The notes: generated from the letters alone by a model not told the origin. A stretch of 64,000 bases of DNA from Nitrosopumilus oxyclinae (GCF_013407165.1 NZ_CP026994.1:310001-374000), one strand, 5' to 3'; counted from the stretch's first letter, positions 54,078 through 62,868 are shown. Program-made: numbers and translations.

Positions 54078-54155
54078 CGCTGAGACTGCTATATTCCAAT
54101 ATTAAGAATTGTCGATTAATGATACATTAAATACAGAACACAATGTAATCTATTC

Positions 54156-54665
54156 ATGTTTGGAAAGAAACCTGCTCTCAAAGAAGGAACTGCAGTTTTC
54201 TCAGTTAAAAAAAATGGTGAATTTAATGACTTTATTTTTGGAATAGTTACTGGTGTTGATGGACGTAAAGTCGGAGTTAACGGAGTACTAGTAAATGCAA
54301 TTGGATTAAAAAATAAGATTGCTCAAGGAAAGACTGGAGAGCGCTCAAGGGAAATTCTTGAACATCCAACTCCAGATAATGTTGTTTTAGCTTTGGTGTA
54401 TAGAGTTGAACATGAGAATTATGCCGAAGTGCTAGATCTTGATGTTGATAAATGCGATATTCTTCCTCCAAAAATTTATGCAATGCTTGATGGTTGGATT
54501 CGAGAATCAATTCCAGAATTTATCAATACTGTTCTATCATTACCTGAAGGTTCTGAAAGAGATGAGGCAAAACGAGTCTTAAAGCACAGAATGGAAACTT
54601 TGACTGATCCAACTCTAAAGAGAACACTTTATGCTGTTTGCAGAAGTCTGAAAATTCTCAACTAG
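54156..54665 (+). CDS. Conserved-looking hypothetical protein (169 aa)
   Basis: Not recognised. The 169-residue soluble protein starts MFGKKPALKEGTAVFSVKKN. It has a beta-rich first half (FIFGIVTGVDGRKVGVNGV) and a helical second half (AMLDGWIRESIPEFINTVL ... DEAKRVLKHRMETL). A TATA-like TACATTAAATAC lies about 25 bp before the ATG. It is divergent from alaS and upstream of the L12 gene. Codon use and composition are ordinary, so it is probably a real thaumarchaeal core gene. Confidence 0.7.
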   Translation: MFGKKPALKEGTAVFSVKKNGEFNDFIFGIVTGVDGRKVGVNGVLVNAIGLKNKIAQGKTGERSREILEHPTPDNVVLALVYRVEHENYAEVLDLDVDKCDILPPKIYAMLDGWIRESIPEFINTVLSLPEGSERDEAKRVLKHRMETLTDPTLKRTLYAVCRSLKILN

Positions 54666-54697
54666 ATTTCCAATTTCTAGGCGTAACTTCTCCATAG

Positions 54698-54707
54698 TTT
54701 TATATTA
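54698..54707 (+). promoter_or_regulatory. TATA box of the L12 gene
   Basis: TTTTATATTA ends 23 bp before the ATG at 54731, giving a leaderless or near-leaderless mRNA for the stalk protein. Confidence 0.6.
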
Positions 54708-54730
54708 TGCCCTAAGAAAATCTCGATACA

Positions 54731-55030
54731 ATGGAATATGTTTACGCTGCTTTACTTCTTCACAAACTAGACAAAGAAGTTAACGAGGCAAACCTCACAT
54801 CAGTTGTTAAAGCATCTGGTGCTGACGTTAATGAAGCCCAAGTTAAATCACTAGTTGCAGCCTTAGCCGATGTTAACATCGATGAGGCAGTTAAAGCCGC
54901 CCCAGTAGCAGTTGCAGCAGCCGCAGCACCGGCAGCAGACGCAGCAGCACCGGCAGCAGAAGAAAAGAAGAAAGAAGAACCTAAAAACGAAGAAGCAGCC
55001 ATGGAAGGATTGTCTTCCTTATTTGGCTAA
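54731..55030 (+). CDS. rpl12: Ribosomal protein L12 (P1 family)
   Basis: The 99-residue acidic stalk protein recruits translation factors. It has the N-terminal dimerisation helices [20 protein letters not shown], an Ala/Pro-rich hinge ([20 protein letters not shown]) and the conserved factor-binding tail (MEGLSSLFG). It is on the opposite strand from P0/L10 and L1, separated from them by the TRIC-like gene. That departs from the usual L1-L10-L12 order. Confidence 0.95.
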   Translation: MEYVYAALLLHKLDKEVNEANLTSVVKASGADVNEAQVKSLVAALADVNIDEAVKAAPVAVAAAAAPAADAAAPAAEEKKKEEPKNEEAAMEGLSSLFG

Positions 55031-55109
55031 GCAACTTTATTTCTATCAAATTTACTTTTGATCTTTATTTTTCAAATCTTAATTAGCAATAGCTCACAAT
55101 TTGCAATAG

Positions 55110-55748
55110 ATGGTTGATTTTTCGTTTCCAATTGATGGATTCATTAGCATTTTAGATTATTTGGGGACGATTGCATTTGCGGTAACTGGAGCTTCAAAAG
55201 CAATATCACACAAGGCAGATATTTTTGGAATTATAGTTTTGGCCTCTGTAGTTGGAGTAGGTGGTGGTGTAACTCGAGATGTAATCTTTGGACGATTCCC
55301 TACAGCGTTTTCAGATCCTATCTATGTAGCAATTACTGTTACAGTTGGTGTTGTAATGTTCTTCTTGTATACAAAATTCAAAAAACAGATGAGCATATGG
55401 CTAGTCTTTGATGCAGTAGGGTTGGGAGTGTTTTCAATTTTAGGTGCATCAATTGCATACCAAGTAGTTGGATTGGAGTTTCTCCCAATGCTCTTTGGTG
55501 GAATGATTACAGCAATTGGTGGTGGAATATTACGAGATGTCTTTGTTCGAGAAATTCCAATTGTATTTGTAAAAGAAGTATATGCAATTGCAAGTATTAT
55601 CGGAATTGTAGTGTTCTATGGAATTTTATCAGCTGGTGTTGATGTACAGATTGCATCAGTAGTTGGAATAGTTACAGGAACTGGAATTAGATTACTTGCA
55701 ATGAAGTTTAATTGGAATCTTCCAAAGGTTCGAGAATCTTTGGACTAG
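55110..55748 (+). CDS. TRIC/UPF0126-type membrane channel protein
   Basis: The 212-residue protein has about seven transmembrane helices and the duplicated motif of the YicG/UPF0126 (trimeric intracellular cation channel-like) family: GVGGGVTRDVIFGRFP in the first half and AIGGGILRDVFVREIP in the second. Members are believed to conduct cations. The start is ATG 55110 (MVDFSFPIDGFISILDYLG). The stop overlaps a short minus-strand ORF. Confidence 0.88.
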   Translation: MVDFSFPIDGFISILDYLGTIAFAVTGASKAISHKADIFGIIVLASVVGVGGGVTRDVIFGRFPTAFSDPIYVAITVTVGVVMFFLYTKFKKQMSIWLVFDAVGLGVFSILGASIAYQVVGLEFLPMLFGGMITAIGGGILRDVFVREIPIVFVKEVYAIASIIGIVVFYGILSAGVDVQIASVVGIVTGTGIRLLAMKFNWNLPKVRESLD

Positions 55749-55843
55749 ATTGCTAGAAAATTAAGCAAACCTGAATACATTAAAACTTCAAAAATTCCAA
55801 ATCCAATTATCCCTAATATGATTAAGATCAGATTTCGATTCAC
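55745..55843 (-). CDS. Putative membrane micropeptide (32 aa)
   Basis: A GTG-started frame of 32 residues is almost one transmembrane helix (NRNLILIILGIIGFGIFEVL then MYSGLLNFLAI). It sits 24 bp after the P0 stop on the same strand and could be co-transcribed. Hydrophobic frames arise easily in A/T-rich DNA, so this is tentative. Confidence 0.3.
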   Translation of the reverse strand: MNRNLILIILGIIGFGIFEVLMYSGLLNFLAI

Positions 55844-55867
55844 AATGATAAATGATATTTCTGAGAT

Positions 55868-56734
55868 TTAAGCAGGAGTGTAATCTTTTGCTTGGCCTGC
55901 AACTGCTTTTGCTTGAGAGTCTGCTTTTTGTAGAATTTGTTCCTTTGTCTCATCAGTCATAAATCCTGATTCAACAGATACAGAACGTGCAGATTGTGCT
56001 GCCTTGCTGAGAATTTGCATAACGTTGTCTGCTGTGATATATCCTGCTTCAATTGATAGTGTAACTGCTTCTTGGTGGAATTGAGCAAATGCATTTCTGA
56101 CTTTTTCAACATCAATTACCATCTCTTCTTCAGCATATACAGTTCCATCCTCTAGTGCAGTGACTAGTGAAATTCCTGCTTCTACTGGTTTGATATCTAA
56201 TTTACCTAAAATGGATGCTAATTTCTCATTGATTGCCTCGCCCTTTTTCACTGGGGTACTATCCTTTGCAATCCAGATTGTTCCTTGATCAATCTTAGTT
56301 GGAATGCCAGCTTCTTTGAATTCTGTAAGCATTGGTCCTGGTGCGATTCCTGTGTTCTTGGCAGGAACTACAATATCAAAACTTGCAAGGTCTCCACCTC
56401 TTGCTGCCATCATTACTTTGTTTTTGGCAAGAAGTACGTTTAGCTTGAATGGTGACATGTCAGTAAACAAGAACATGCATTGTCCAGTTAGATGGTCTGC
56501 AATGTCTTTGATTCCTGGGACATCTAATTTCTCAAATGCTTTTTTTGCAATTTTATCTTTAATGCTGAAAAATTCTACTTGTCCTGCAAGAGTTTTTCTT
56601 AATGGAAGAATTTGTGTAGAACGAACTTTTCTCATTTTAATTACAGCTAGAACTTTGTATTTTTTTGGAAGCTCTTGTAATTGTTGATACATTTGGGATT
56701 TTCTTTTAGGATAAGAAGTTCTATTTTCATGCAT
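55868..56734 (-). CDS. rpl10: Ribosomal protein L10 (P0)
   Basis: The 288-residue base of the ribosomal stalk. It has the L10 RNA-binding core (YKVLAVIKMRKVRSTQILPLR and PGIAPGPMLTEFKEAGIPTK) and a C-terminal archaeal extension with helical spines that bind L12 dimers. The terminal sequence ends AGQAKDYTPA and lacks the acidic P0 GLxxLF tail. The start overlaps the L1 gene by 8 nt. Confidence 0.93.
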   Translation of the reverse strand: MHENRTSYPKRKSQMYQQLQELPKKYKVLAVIKMRKVRSTQILPLRKTLAGQVEFFSIKDKIAKKAFEKLDVPGIKDIADHLTGQCMFLFTDMSPFKLNVLLAKNKVMMAARGGDLASFDIVVPAKNTGIAPGPMLTEFKEAGIPTKIDQGTIWIAKDSTPVKKGEAINEKLASILGKLDIKPVEAGISLVTALEDGTVYAEEEMVIDVEKVRNAFAQFHQEAVTLSIEAGYITADNVMQILSKAAQSARSVSVESGFMTDETKEQILQKADSQAKAVAGQAKDYTPA

Positions 56735-57389
56735 ATTTCTTCTTGACCTCTTGTATTTGTTTTACCGGTTTGCCCATTGTAGTTTTAATTAAAATTTTCT
56801 TTATGTTCTTCTCTCCGTTTGGTAATTTCTTTTCAATTGCAGCTAGGACTGTATGTGCGTTAATTGTTAAATCTGCATCATCCATAGACAAATCTCCAAT
56901 TTTAGATGAGATTGACAATGATGCTCTTGTTCTTACTTTGATGCAAGATCTAAATCTTTGCAAGAATGCTTCAATGGATGCATCAAATGGAACTGGTGTT
57001 GGCATCTTTCCTCTTGGACCTAATAGTTGACCCAAAGTTTTACCAACTTCTGGCATGACTTTGGTATCTGCCAAGAAGAAATCATATTTGTTAATGAATT
57101 TTCTAGATTCTCTTTTGTTTGCACCAAATTTACTTAGTTCTTCTGTTCCAATTACAGAATCTGCTTTTGCAGCTTTTGCTTTTTGATTCATTTCACCTGT
57201 TGCAATAATGCAAACAGTTGCTGGAGAACTAGTCTTTGGAAGTTGAACAACTTCGTTAATTGCAAATCCTTTTTTTACATCAATATCTTTGAAAGTGACG
57301 ATTAATTCTAAAGATTGTTTAAATTTACGCTCTTTTGTAGCTCCTCTTGCTCTTTTAATCAATTCAGTAATCTGAGCATCTGTAATCAT
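56727..57389 (-). CDS. rpl1: Ribosomal protein L1
   Basis: The 220-residue protein of the L1 stalk, which also autoregulates its mRNA in many archaea. Conserved segments are LIVTFKDIDVKKGF, the KYDFFLADTKVMPEVGKTLG block (about 103-122) and LGPRGKMPTPVP. It is the first gene of an L1-L10 pair. In many archaea L11 directly precedes it, but here an Lrp-family gene on the other strand lies between. Confidence 0.95.
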   Translation of the reverse strand: MITDAQITELIKRARGATKERKFKQSLELIVTFKDIDVKKGFAINEVVQLPKTSSPATVCIIATGEMNQKAKAAKADSVIGTEELSKFGANKRESRKFINKYDFFLADTKVMPEVGKTLGQLLGPRGKMPTPVPFDASIEAFLQRFRSCIKVRTRASLSISSKIGDLSMDDADLTINAHTVLAAIEKKLPNGEKNIKKILIKTTMGKPVKQIQEVKKKYA

Positions 57390-57557
57390 TACGAAACAAT
57401 TTCTAGAAAACCTACTTAAAATCGTTTAGAGATTGATGTCTTTTGTCGCTCAATTATTTTAAAAAATTACATTTTTTCACTAAATTTTTTATAATTAAGG
57501 TGAAAATCATGCTGAAAACCTACATATATTAAATCATAATCATGTTTTTCGATTACG

Positions 57558-58013
57558 TTGCATAGATTTGACGAATTAGATATGAAATTACTTTATGAAT
57601 TGACCAATGATGGTTCCATTTCTGTCCCTACTTTATCAAAAAAATTAGGAATCAATGCCTCTGTTCTTTACAGTCGAATTAAGAGACTGATGAAGAAGAA
57701 ACTCATCAAAAAGTTCACAATTGAGATTGATGATTCATTATTAGGGATTGGAGTAAAGGCCTCAGTCGGTATAAACCGAGATCCAAAATTCAAGGATACA
57801 ATTCACAAACAATTCATGGCAACTGCTGAGGTTGTATCCATTTCTGAAATTACAGGAAGATTTGACATTATGATTCAGGTGTATGCAAAGAATCTTGAAG
57901 CTTTACACAGTATAGTAATTGAAAAAATCGGAAAAATAGAAGGTATTCAAAATACTGAAACCTTTGTAGAATTACAAAAAACCGATAAAGATCCGGTATA
58001 TCTTATTCAATAA
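57558..58013 (+). CDS. Lrp/AsnC-family transcription regulator
   Basis: The 151-residue TTG-started protein (MHRFDELDMKLLYELTNDG) has an N-terminal helix-turn-helix (SVPTLSKKLGINASVLYSRIKRLMKKKLI, about 22-50) and a C-terminal RAM/AsnC ligand-binding domain (VVSISEITGRFDIMIQVYAK). Such regulators often sense amino acids. It lies between L11 and L1 on the opposite strand, its stop touching the L11 stop. A TATA-like CATATATTAAAT (57521-57532) precedes the start. Confidence 0.9.
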   Translation: MHRFDELDMKLLYELTNDGSISVPTLSKKLGINASVLYSRIKRLMKKKLIKKFTIEIDDSLLGIGVKASVGINRDPKFKDTIHKQFMATAEVVSISEITGRFDIMIQVYAKNLEALHSIVIEKIGKIEGIQNTETFVELQKTDKDPVYLIQ

Positions 58014-58493
58014 TTATTGAAATTTTGCGTCCCATTTGCCTTCATTGATCTCGGCAGTAATTTCTTTAGGAGTTTTACCTTCTACTTTAACTCCTAATGC
58101 TACACATGTACCAATGATGGTTTTTGCAACTGATTTTAGTGAAGAAGCATAAGATTTGTCAAGTTTTGTATTTGCTACTCTGACAATTGACTCCATTGTT
58201 ACATCCCCTGCCCATTCAGTTCCTGATGCTCCAGAACCTTTTGAGATTCCGGCCTCTTTCATGATTAAAGCAGCAGCTGATGGGATGCCGATTTCAATTT
58301 CATATTTTTTTGTATCTGTATCAACGATTACTGTAACTGGAACTTTCATTCCCTCAAAGTCTTTGGTTTTCTCATTAATAGAATTGATAACTTCCATGAT
58401 GTTGACTCCAAGCGGACCTAGTGCTGGACCTAATGGTGGACCTGCTGATGCTCCTCCGCCTGTTACAAGTGATGATACTTTTTGTTCTCCCAT
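58014..58493 (-). CDS. rpl11: Ribosomal protein L11
   Basis: The 159-residue protein of the GTPase-associated centre. The N-terminal domain has SLVTGGGASAGPPLGPALGP and the GVNIMEVINSINEKT segment. The C-terminal rRNA-binding domain has IVRVANTKLDKSYASSLKS and GTCVALGVKVEGK. It is the third gene of the secE-spt5-L11 run. Confidence 0.95.
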   Translation of the reverse strand: MGEQKVSSLVTGGGASAGPPLGPALGPLGVNIMEVINSINEKTKDFEGMKVPVTVIVDTDTKKYEIEIGIPSAAALIMKEAGISKGSGASGTEWAGDVTMESIVRVANTKLDKSYASSLKSVAKTIIGTCVALGVKVEGKTPKEITAEINEGKWDAKFQ

Positions 58494-58528
58494 GTTAAAT
58501 CAAACTCAAATTGAAAATTTAATCCTTC

Positions 58529-58987
58529 CTAACCCTCAGTAGACAGCTTTAGGTAGTTAGCGTCCACTGTGACTGGTAATTGGTATGATGCATCTAACAA
58601 AACTACAGTTGCCTCTTCTTTGTCGACATCAATTCTAGTAATTGTTGCCTTCATTCCTTTGAATGGTCCACCTGTAATTTCTACTACATTATCTACTGTT
58701 AATTGTGAAACTGTTGATTTCTTGATTAGATATCCTTCAATATCTTTGAATTCTAATTCTCCTCTTAATTGACCTCGGATATGTCTGACTCCTTCTACTG
58801 CAAGATATGCATCACTTGGATTGACTGCTTCAATTACGACATATCCTTTCAAGTCACTTACCCAAAATACTGACTGAATGTTAATTTGATTTGCATTGGC
58901 TTTTGCTTCTAATAATCTCATGACGACTTTTTCCTGTCCTCCAGTAGTTCTAATTGCAAACAAGTGTGATTTTATTTCTTCAGACAT
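58529..58987 (-). CDS. spt5: Transcription elongation factor Spt5 (NusG family)
   Basis: The 152-residue protein has an NGN domain (HLFAIRTTGGQEKVVMRLLE near the start) and a KOW domain (VEITGGPFKGMKATITRID, about 102-120). With Spt4 it clamps RNA polymerase and promotes processivity. It begins 2 bp after the secE stop, the conserved secE-nusG-L11 order. Confidence 0.94.
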   Translation of the reverse strand: MSEEIKSHLFAIRTTGGQEKVVMRLLEAKANANQINIQSVFWVSDLKGYVVIEAVNPSDAYLAVEGVRHIRGQLRGELEFKDIEGYLIKKSTVSQLTVDNVVEITGGPFKGMKATITRIDVDKEEATVVLLDASYQLPVTVDANYLKLSTEG

Positions 58988-58989
58988 TG

Positions 58990-59163
58990 TTATCTACCAA
59001 ACGTAATTACAGAAAAGACAAACTGAATTGTAAAACCAATAGCTCCTACACCTGCTATTCCTAACAAAACGAGTCTAAGGTGTTGTGAATACTCATCTTT
59101 GTCTGGCTTTTTGGCCATTTTCATAGTGTTGGCCATGTTCTTCAAAGTTTGCCTAGGGTTCAT
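58990..59163 (-). CDS. secE: Protein translocase subunit SecE (Sec61 gamma)
   Basis: A 57-residue, single-span protein: a basic amphipathic N-terminus (MNPRQTLKNMANTMKMAKKP) then DKDEYSQHLRLVLLGIAGVG and the hydrophobic helix ending FVFSVITFGR. Length, topology and position just before Spt5 identify it as SecE, which clamps the SecY channel. It is the first gene of the operon and overlaps the rejected upstream extension of dtdA. Confidence 0.9.
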   Translation of the reverse strand: MNPRQTLKNMANTMKMAKKPDKDEYSQHLRLVLLGIAGVGAIGFTIQFVFSVITFGR

Positions 59164-59202
59164 TGCTGGAAATTAATAAGGTGTCCTTATATCTCTTATC
59201 TC

Positions 59203-59979
59203 ATGGAGCTACTAGTTGCGTATCAAGATGACCCGGCAGGTCACAATATGGCAAAGTTTCTTTCAAAAGAAATGACAAAAGACGGTGATGTCTTTCGCGG
59301 AAAATTTTATGATCTTTTAATCATTCCAACCCCTGCAATTTCTGCTGATTGGTTGGAGGAAAAATATGATTATGACGGATTTATTTTTCTCTCAAAACAT
59401 GCAGCAGAGTCTGGAGTTTTAGCTTTGACATGTCACAGTACTGGGAATTTTTCAGATGCAAAGTTTGGTGGAAACGATAGACAAGTGGCAATCCCAAAAC
59501 CTGATTTTCAAAAAACATATCTTCAAACTTTAATGAAAAACCAATCAAAATTCTCAGAATTCCAAATTACTATAGAGGCTACTCACCATGGACCTACTGC
59601 ACTGAAAAAACCCTCAATATTTGTAGAGATTGGCACTACTGAAAAACAATGGACTGATGAGTCTCTGTGTCATTCAGTTGCAAAACTAGTTCACAAAGTA
59701 TTGAGTGAACCGATCAAAGAACATCCAGTAGCGATTTGTTTTGGTGGCACTCACTATCCTTCAAAATTTACTAGTGAACTATTAGATGGAAAATATGCAT
59801 TAGGTACTGTAATTCCTAAACATGCATTAGATGATCTTGATGAGGAATTATTTTCTCACATTATCACTCAAAACAATATGGCAAAATTTGCTTTACTTGA
59901 TTGGCGTGGATTGGGAACAAACAAACAAAAAGTTCTTGAACTTTTAAAATCCACAGACCTTGAGGTCATTAGACTTTGA
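59203..59979 (+). CDS. dtdA: D-aminoacyl-tRNA deacylase, archaeal type
   Basis: A 258-residue hydrolase that removes D-amino acids wrongly attached to tRNA (GEK1/DtdA family). The start is the ATG at 59203 (MELLVAYQDDPAGHNMAKFL); a longer frame from 59149 would run into secE. The conserved EATHHGPTALKKPSIFVEIG block (about 145-164) and the ICFGGTHYPSKFT segment hold the histidines expected for zinc binding. The next gene overlaps its stop (TTGA). Confidence 0.9.
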   Translation: MELLVAYQDDPAGHNMAKFLSKEMTKDGDVFRGKFYDLLIIPTPAISADWLEEKYDYDGFIFLSKHAAESGVLALTCHSTGNFSDAKFGGNDRQVAIPKPDFQKTYLQTLMKNQSKFSEFQITIEATHHGPTALKKPSIFVEIGTTEKQWTDESLCHSVAKLVHKVLSEPIKEHPVAICFGGTHYPSKFTSELLDGKYALGTVIPKHALDDLDEELFSHIITQNNMAKFALLDWRGLGTNKQKVLELLKSTDLEVIRL

Positions 59980-60275
59980 ATCTGCAGCAAAAAGTTTACA
60001 AAAAATTACTACAAGTTCCAAAGGGGCAGATTACCACATATGGAGAATTGGCAAAAGCTGTTGGATTAAAAAATGGTCAGCGTGCAATAGGAAAAATAAT
60101 GAACAAAAATCCATACCCTGTGATCATTCCTTGCCACAGAGTTGTAATGTCTACTGGAAAAATTGGTGGATATGCATATGGAGAACATGTCAAAACAAAG
60201 ATGCTAAGTGATGAAGGAGTTAAAATTGAAAATGGTAAAATTTTAGAATTGGAAAATAAACTTTATCGATTCTAA
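59976..60275 (+). CDS. MGMT/Ogt-type DNA alkyltransferase domain protein
   Basis: The 99-residue TTG-started protein is just the C-terminal DNA-binding domain of O6-alkylguanine-DNA alkyltransferases. It keeps the active-site motif IPCHRVV (Cys53) and the arginine-finger region NGQRAIGKIM. Because the cysteine is present, it is more likely a repair enzyme than an ATL protein lacking it. It has no N-terminal domain, as in some short archaeal forms. It is translationally coupled to dtdA. The stop overlaps the convergent L19e gene by 4 nt. Confidence 0.85.
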   Translation: MNLQQKVYKKLLQVPKGQITTYGELAKAVGLKNGQRAIGKIMNKNPYPVIIPCHRVVMSTGKIGGYAYGEHVKTKMLSDEGVKIENGKILELENKLYRF

Positions 60276-60733
60276 TTTTTGCGTTTTTCTTTAATCTCTT
60301 CCATGAGTAGTCTGAGGTGAGCTTTGTTTCTAACTGTGTTTCCACCTACTTTCTTGTAAAGAGCCCAGAACTCTGGATTAGTCAAATCTTTTCTGTCTTT
60401 TGCAATCTTCAATAATCGTCTTAGTGCTCTAACTTTTGCAACATAGACTTCTTTCTTACCAACTCTTGCACCTTTTCGTCCTTGTTTGGAACCTTGAGTT
60501 GTACCTCTTTTGTTTTTCTGAGCTTTCTTGTCGTGTGCTCTTCCTCTTGAAGTACCGGTAAATGATTTAATTTTAATTGTGTTTGCGGTGATAAGACTAC
60601 GGATATTTTCTCTTGTAATTGCATCTGCAATATCATCTAGATGGTCTGTATCGAATCTAATTCTATGAACTCCAACACCAGTAACTCTGGCTGCAAGTCT
60701 TTTCTTAGCTCTAAGATTTACTACCACTTGCAC
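60272..60733 (-). CDS. rpl19e: Ribosomal protein L19e
   Basis: The 153-residue, very basic protein of the large subunit. Conserved segments: LRAKKRLAARVTGVGVHRIRF (7-27), SRGRAHDKKAQKNKRGTTQG and VRALRRLLKIAKDRK. It overlaps the upstream L32e gene by 23 nt; the pair is normally part of the S10-spc-type cluster. Confidence 0.95.
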   Translation of the reverse strand: MQVVVNLRAKKRLAARVTGVGVHRIRFDTDHLDDIADAITRENIRSLITANTIKIKSFTGTSRGRAHDKKAQKNKRGTTQGSKQGRKGARVGKKEVYVAKVRALRRLLKIAKDRKDLTNPEFWALYKKVGGNTVRNKAHLRLLMEEIKEKRKN

Positions 60734-61115
60734 TCACTCTCGCATTGAAAATTTTGAATTTTTGCTCAATTGCTTTAACTATGATTTCTTTTCTTTTTCT
60801 GGTACCGACACCGTGGGCAAATCGAACTCCATCTTTCTTTGGGTCTAATTTTTCTAAATCGTTCAAGTTGTAAACTAGGTTATCTGTAAATCCTGATGGA
60901 TGTAATCCTCGTGCTTCTTTTGGTCCACCATATCCAATTTTGACAAGACCTGGACGGCCTCTGCTTTTTTGTTTTCTTTGGTGATGATCAATACCTTTTG
61001 GTTTTCTCCAATTGGTTTGAAGTCTAACATAACGCCAACTTTCTGGTCTTACAAAGTCTGGCTTGTTTTCTTTGACCTCTTGTCTCTTTGCAAGCAATTC
61101 TTTGTTGATCGTCAT
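60711..61115 (-). CDS. rpl32e: Ribosomal protein L32e
   Basis: The 134-residue protein shows the L32e core: WRYVRLQTNWRKPKGIDHHQ, RGRPGLVKIGYGGPKEARGL and GTRKRKEIIVKAIEQKFKIF. The start at MTINKELLAKRQEVKE is well supported. It is the first gene of an L32e-L19e pair separated from the rest of the ribosomal cluster. Confidence 0.95.
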   Translation of the reverse strand: MTINKELLAKRQEVKENKPDFVRPESWRYVRLQTNWRKPKGIDHHQRKQKSRGRPGLVKIGYGGPKEARGLHPSGFTDNLVYNLNDLEKLDPKKDGVRFAHGVGTRKRKEIIVKAIEQKFKIFNARVSASGSKS

Positions 61116-61368
61116 GAAATTGAGTCTTGAATTTTGGAATAAATACGTTCCTAGATCATAGAAAATTTTCTTTAAGAAAAAGATAATAAGGAAACCTAGG
61201 TCGGATCGAATATCTCATGACTCAGGCTGGGATTGATCACTGTATTTCTGGAGGCATACTCCTCTGACACTAGTACTAGGTACTGCAGCAACTGAGAAAT
61301 TTTCATCACAATTAACTCAATTTGGAATTAAACCATCCAAAGTCCACAGAAATCTTAGCGTAGATGAG
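61116..61368. other. Gap before pckA, with an open reading frame lacking a normal start
   Basis: The frame of the PEP carboxykinase is open upstream from 61258 to 61368. It encodes protein-like sequence (GIKPSKVHRNLSVDE near the end), but it has no ATG, GTG or TTG. An ATG at 61217 opens a different frame that stops after 16 codons at 61265. A TATA-like AAGATAATAAGG (about 61182-61193) would give a leader. Nothing else is evident. Confidence 0.5.
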
Positions 61369-62868
61369 ATGGTAAAATTGGCAGTTGAGCGAAAGGAGGG
61401 AGTAGTCAACTCTACAGGCTCACTTTCAGTCAATACTGGCAAATATACCGGCAGATCCCCTGATGACCGATTTATCGTATATGATGATAAAACTCATGAC
61501 ACAATTGACTGGGGTCCAATTAACCATCAATTCCCAAGTGGCAAGTTTGAAAAACTATTTGAAAAAATGAAAGACTTTGTTGATAACAAGGAACTCTTTG
61601 TTTTTGATGGATTTGTAGGGGCTGATCCTGAAACCCGCTTACCAATCAGAGTAATCAATGATCATGTTTGGCAGAGTATGTTTTCAAGTAATTTATTCAT
61701 TAGACCAACTAAAGATGAATTAGAAAAACACGAACCTGAATTTACAATTCTTTGTATCAATGACTTTGTTGCAGATCCTGAAATTGATGGAACTAGAACT
61801 GATGTCTTTATCCTAATTGACTTGACTAGAAAAATTGTTTTGATTGGTGGAACTGAATATGCAGGCGAGATGAAAAAATCAATGTTTGGTGTTATGAACT
61901 TCCTTTTACCTGGACGTGGTATTTTCCCAATGCACTGCTCTGCAAATATTGGAGAGAAAGGTGACACTGCCTTGTTCTTTGGTTTATCTGGTACTGGTAA
62001 AACTACACTTTCAGCAGACCCTAATAGAAAATTAATTGGAGACGATGAACATGGATGGTCTGATAATGGTACTTTTAATTTTGAAGGTGGATGTTATGCA
62101 AAGTGCATTGACCTAAGTCAAGAGGCAGAACCTGAAATTTGGAATGCAATCAAACCAGGAGCTCTTTTAGAAAATGTTGTACTAAATGACAATGTTCCAG
62201 ACTATGACGATAATACATTAACTGAAAATACTCGTGTTGGCTATCCACTTGATTTCATCCCAGGTGCTGTAATTCCAAGTGTTGGTGGCAATCCTCGAGT
62301 GATTATATTTTTGACTGCAGATGCATTAGGGGTTTTACCTCCAGTTTCCCGACTTACAAAAGAAGGGGCAATGTATCATTTCATGTCCGGATATACCAGT
62401 AAATTGGCAGGAACTGAGCGAGGAATTAAAGAGCCAAAATCTGTATTTTCTCAGTGTTTTGGAGCCCCATTCATGCCTAGACCAGCCTCAGTTTATGCAA
62501 AACTACTCGGAGAAAAAATTAATCAGCATAATACCGTAGTTTACCTCGTCAACACTGGATGGTCTGGCGGTCCATATGGAGTTGGAAAAAGAATAAAGAT
62601 CAAGTATAGTAGGGCAATGGTAACTGCTGCACTTTCAGGTGCACTTGACATTGTAAAGTATAGACATGATGATTTGTTTAATTTGGATATTCCAACTCAG
62701 GTGGAAGGTGTCCCAGATGAAATTTTGGATCCAAAAAATACTTGGGTTGACAAAGACTCGTATGATCTTTCTGCAAAAAAATTAGCACAAATGTTTGTTG
62801 AAAACTTTGCAAAGTTTGAAGACGTTTCACCTGAAATTATTAATGCTGGTCCTAAAAATCTAAAATAG
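61369..62868 (+). CDS. pckA: Phosphoenolpyruvate carboxykinase (ATP)
   Basis: Converts oxaloacetate and ATP to phosphoenolpyruvate for gluconeogenesis. The 499-residue frame from the first ATG has KYTGRSPDDRFIV (substrate Arg), the kinase-1a P-loop GLSGTGKTTLS (about 204-214), the metal-binding GDDEHGWSD segment, ENTRVGYPLDFIPGAV and NTGWSGGPYGVGKRIK. Family members usually extend 30-40 residues further at the N-terminus. The open frame upstream encodes matching sequence, so the true start is probably upstream at a non-standard codon, or has been lost. Confidence 0.93.
   Translation: MVKLAVERKEGVVNSTGSLSVNTGKYTGRSPDDRFIVYDDKTHDTIDWGPINHQFPSGKFEKLFEKMKDFVDNKELFVFDGFVGADPETRLPIRVINDHVWQSMFSSNLFIRPTKDELEKHEPEFTILCINDFVADPEIDGTRTDVFILIDLTRKIVLIGGTEYAGEMKKSMFGVMNFLLPGRGIFPMHCSANIGEKGDTALFFGLSGTGKTTLSADPNRKLIGDDEHGWSDNGTFNFEGGCYAKCIDLSQEAEPEIWNAIKPGALLENVVLNDNVPDYDDNTLTENTRVGYPLDFIPGAVIPSVGGNPRVIIFLTADALGVLPPVSRLTKEGAMYHFMSGYTSKLAGTERGIKEPKSVFSQCFGAPFMPRPASVYAKLLGEKINQHNTVVYLVNTGWSGGPYGVGKRIKIKYSRAMVTAALSGALDIVKYRHDDLFNLDIPTQVEGVPDEILDPKNTWVDKDSYDLSAKKLAQMFVENFAKFEDVSPEIINAGPKNLK

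Noticed and set aside
54760-55002. Minus-strand Ala/Ser-rich frame of 80 codons
   Set aside because: It is the mirror of the alanine-rich hinge of L12.
59149-59202. Extended N-terminus of DtdA
   Set aside because: It overlaps the secE start region; the conserved protein begins at the ATG at 59203.
61195-61290. Possible tRNA or structured RNA upstream of pckA (GC-richer stretch with GGATCGAAT)
   Set aside because: No acceptor or T stem could be paired, and the reading frame of pckA runs through most of it.
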